Source: an uncultured Acidobacteriia bacterium (GTDB lineage Bacteria > Acidobacteriota > Terriglobia > Bryobacterales > Bryobacteraceae). From it: DNA of 47,749 nucleotides. A model generated the notes under the pieces. The model was not told where the DNA came from and did not search any database. It saw only the letters and a list, made by a program, of their open reading frames with translations. This document shows, piece after piece, positions 47,749-47,749 of this stretch (the stretch's first letter is position 1; the number at the start of each line of letters is the position of its first letter). The stretch spans positions 1-47,749 of the forward strand of contig CAIRSA010000368.1 of NCBI GenBank assembly GCA_903881085.1. Direction: 5' to 3'. The position numbers and the translations under genes are program-made.

Positions 47749-47749
47749 G

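Noticed and set aside
1..47749. CRISPR array
   Set aside because: The palindromic repeats are few, unlike in length and irregularly spaced; there is no array and no cas gene.

Overview
The window looks like a chromosomal stretch from an Acidobacteriota genome, most likely the Bryobacterales/Solibacter group. Grounds: two very large Oar-type TonB-dependent receptors with an N-terminal carboxypeptidase-regulatory domain, a SBBP-repeat protein ending in the C-terminal domain first described from Solibacter (the TIGR03437 type), many secreted glycoside hydrolases, Tat-type leaders, and frequent GTG/TTG starts in moderately GC-rich DNA. This is inferred from protein families; no 16S rRNA, tRNA or other RNA gene was found.

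Layout. 1-2046: N-terminus of a membrane protein (minus, cut by the window edge) divergent from an NtrC-type sigma-54 response regulator. 2060-3805: a Flp-type pilin gene on the minus strand, broken by one stop codon exactly where the family has its conserved tyrosine, divergent from a NarX/DegS-type histidine kinase. 3806-6480: palindromic repeats, then a GH29 alpha-L-fucosidase and a mutarotase-like secreted protein. 6542-14627: secreted SBBP protein, secreted unknown protein, FtsX-like ABC permease without ATPase, YwaF-like membrane protein, Spy-like periplasmic protein. 14711-19323: TonB receptor divergent from a secreted aldo/keto reductase. 19682-30187: a polysaccharide-utilisation-like block (GH67-like, GH105-like, GH5-like enzymes and a TonB receptor, all minus) divergent from an AraC-type regulator. 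30202-31802: VOC protein and Gfo/Idh/MocA oxidoreductase, convergent.

31853-40372 is a tightly coupled 11-gene plus-strand operon. Its distal part is the widespread DUF4129-DUF4350-MoxR-DUF58-SpoIIM-RDD set. Its proximal part adds a GYF/zinc-ribbon/RDD protein, two membrane proteins with a B-box-like zinc module, a PH-like membrane protein and a polytopic membrane protein. Almost every junction is a 4-base ATGA overlap.

40468-47749 (minus) carries an M16 peptidase pair (one active, one lacking the zinc motif) downstream of a tandem family of jelly-roll/7TM/SpoIIE-type phosphatases. Two copies are complete, a third is reduced to its last ~23 codons, and the tail of a fourth is at the window edge. 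A two-gene AbiEii-like nucleotidyltransferase cassette sits on the opposite strand where the body of the third copy should be.

Scattered between genes are palindromic elements of at least two recognisable families, some of which double as terminators or supply the last codons of a gene. The most noteworthy items are the stop-at-tyrosine pilin, the phosphatase array with its inserted cassette, the extended MoxR operon, the hydrolase/TonB locus with a degenerate M14-GH105 fusion, and the hairpin-repeat families.
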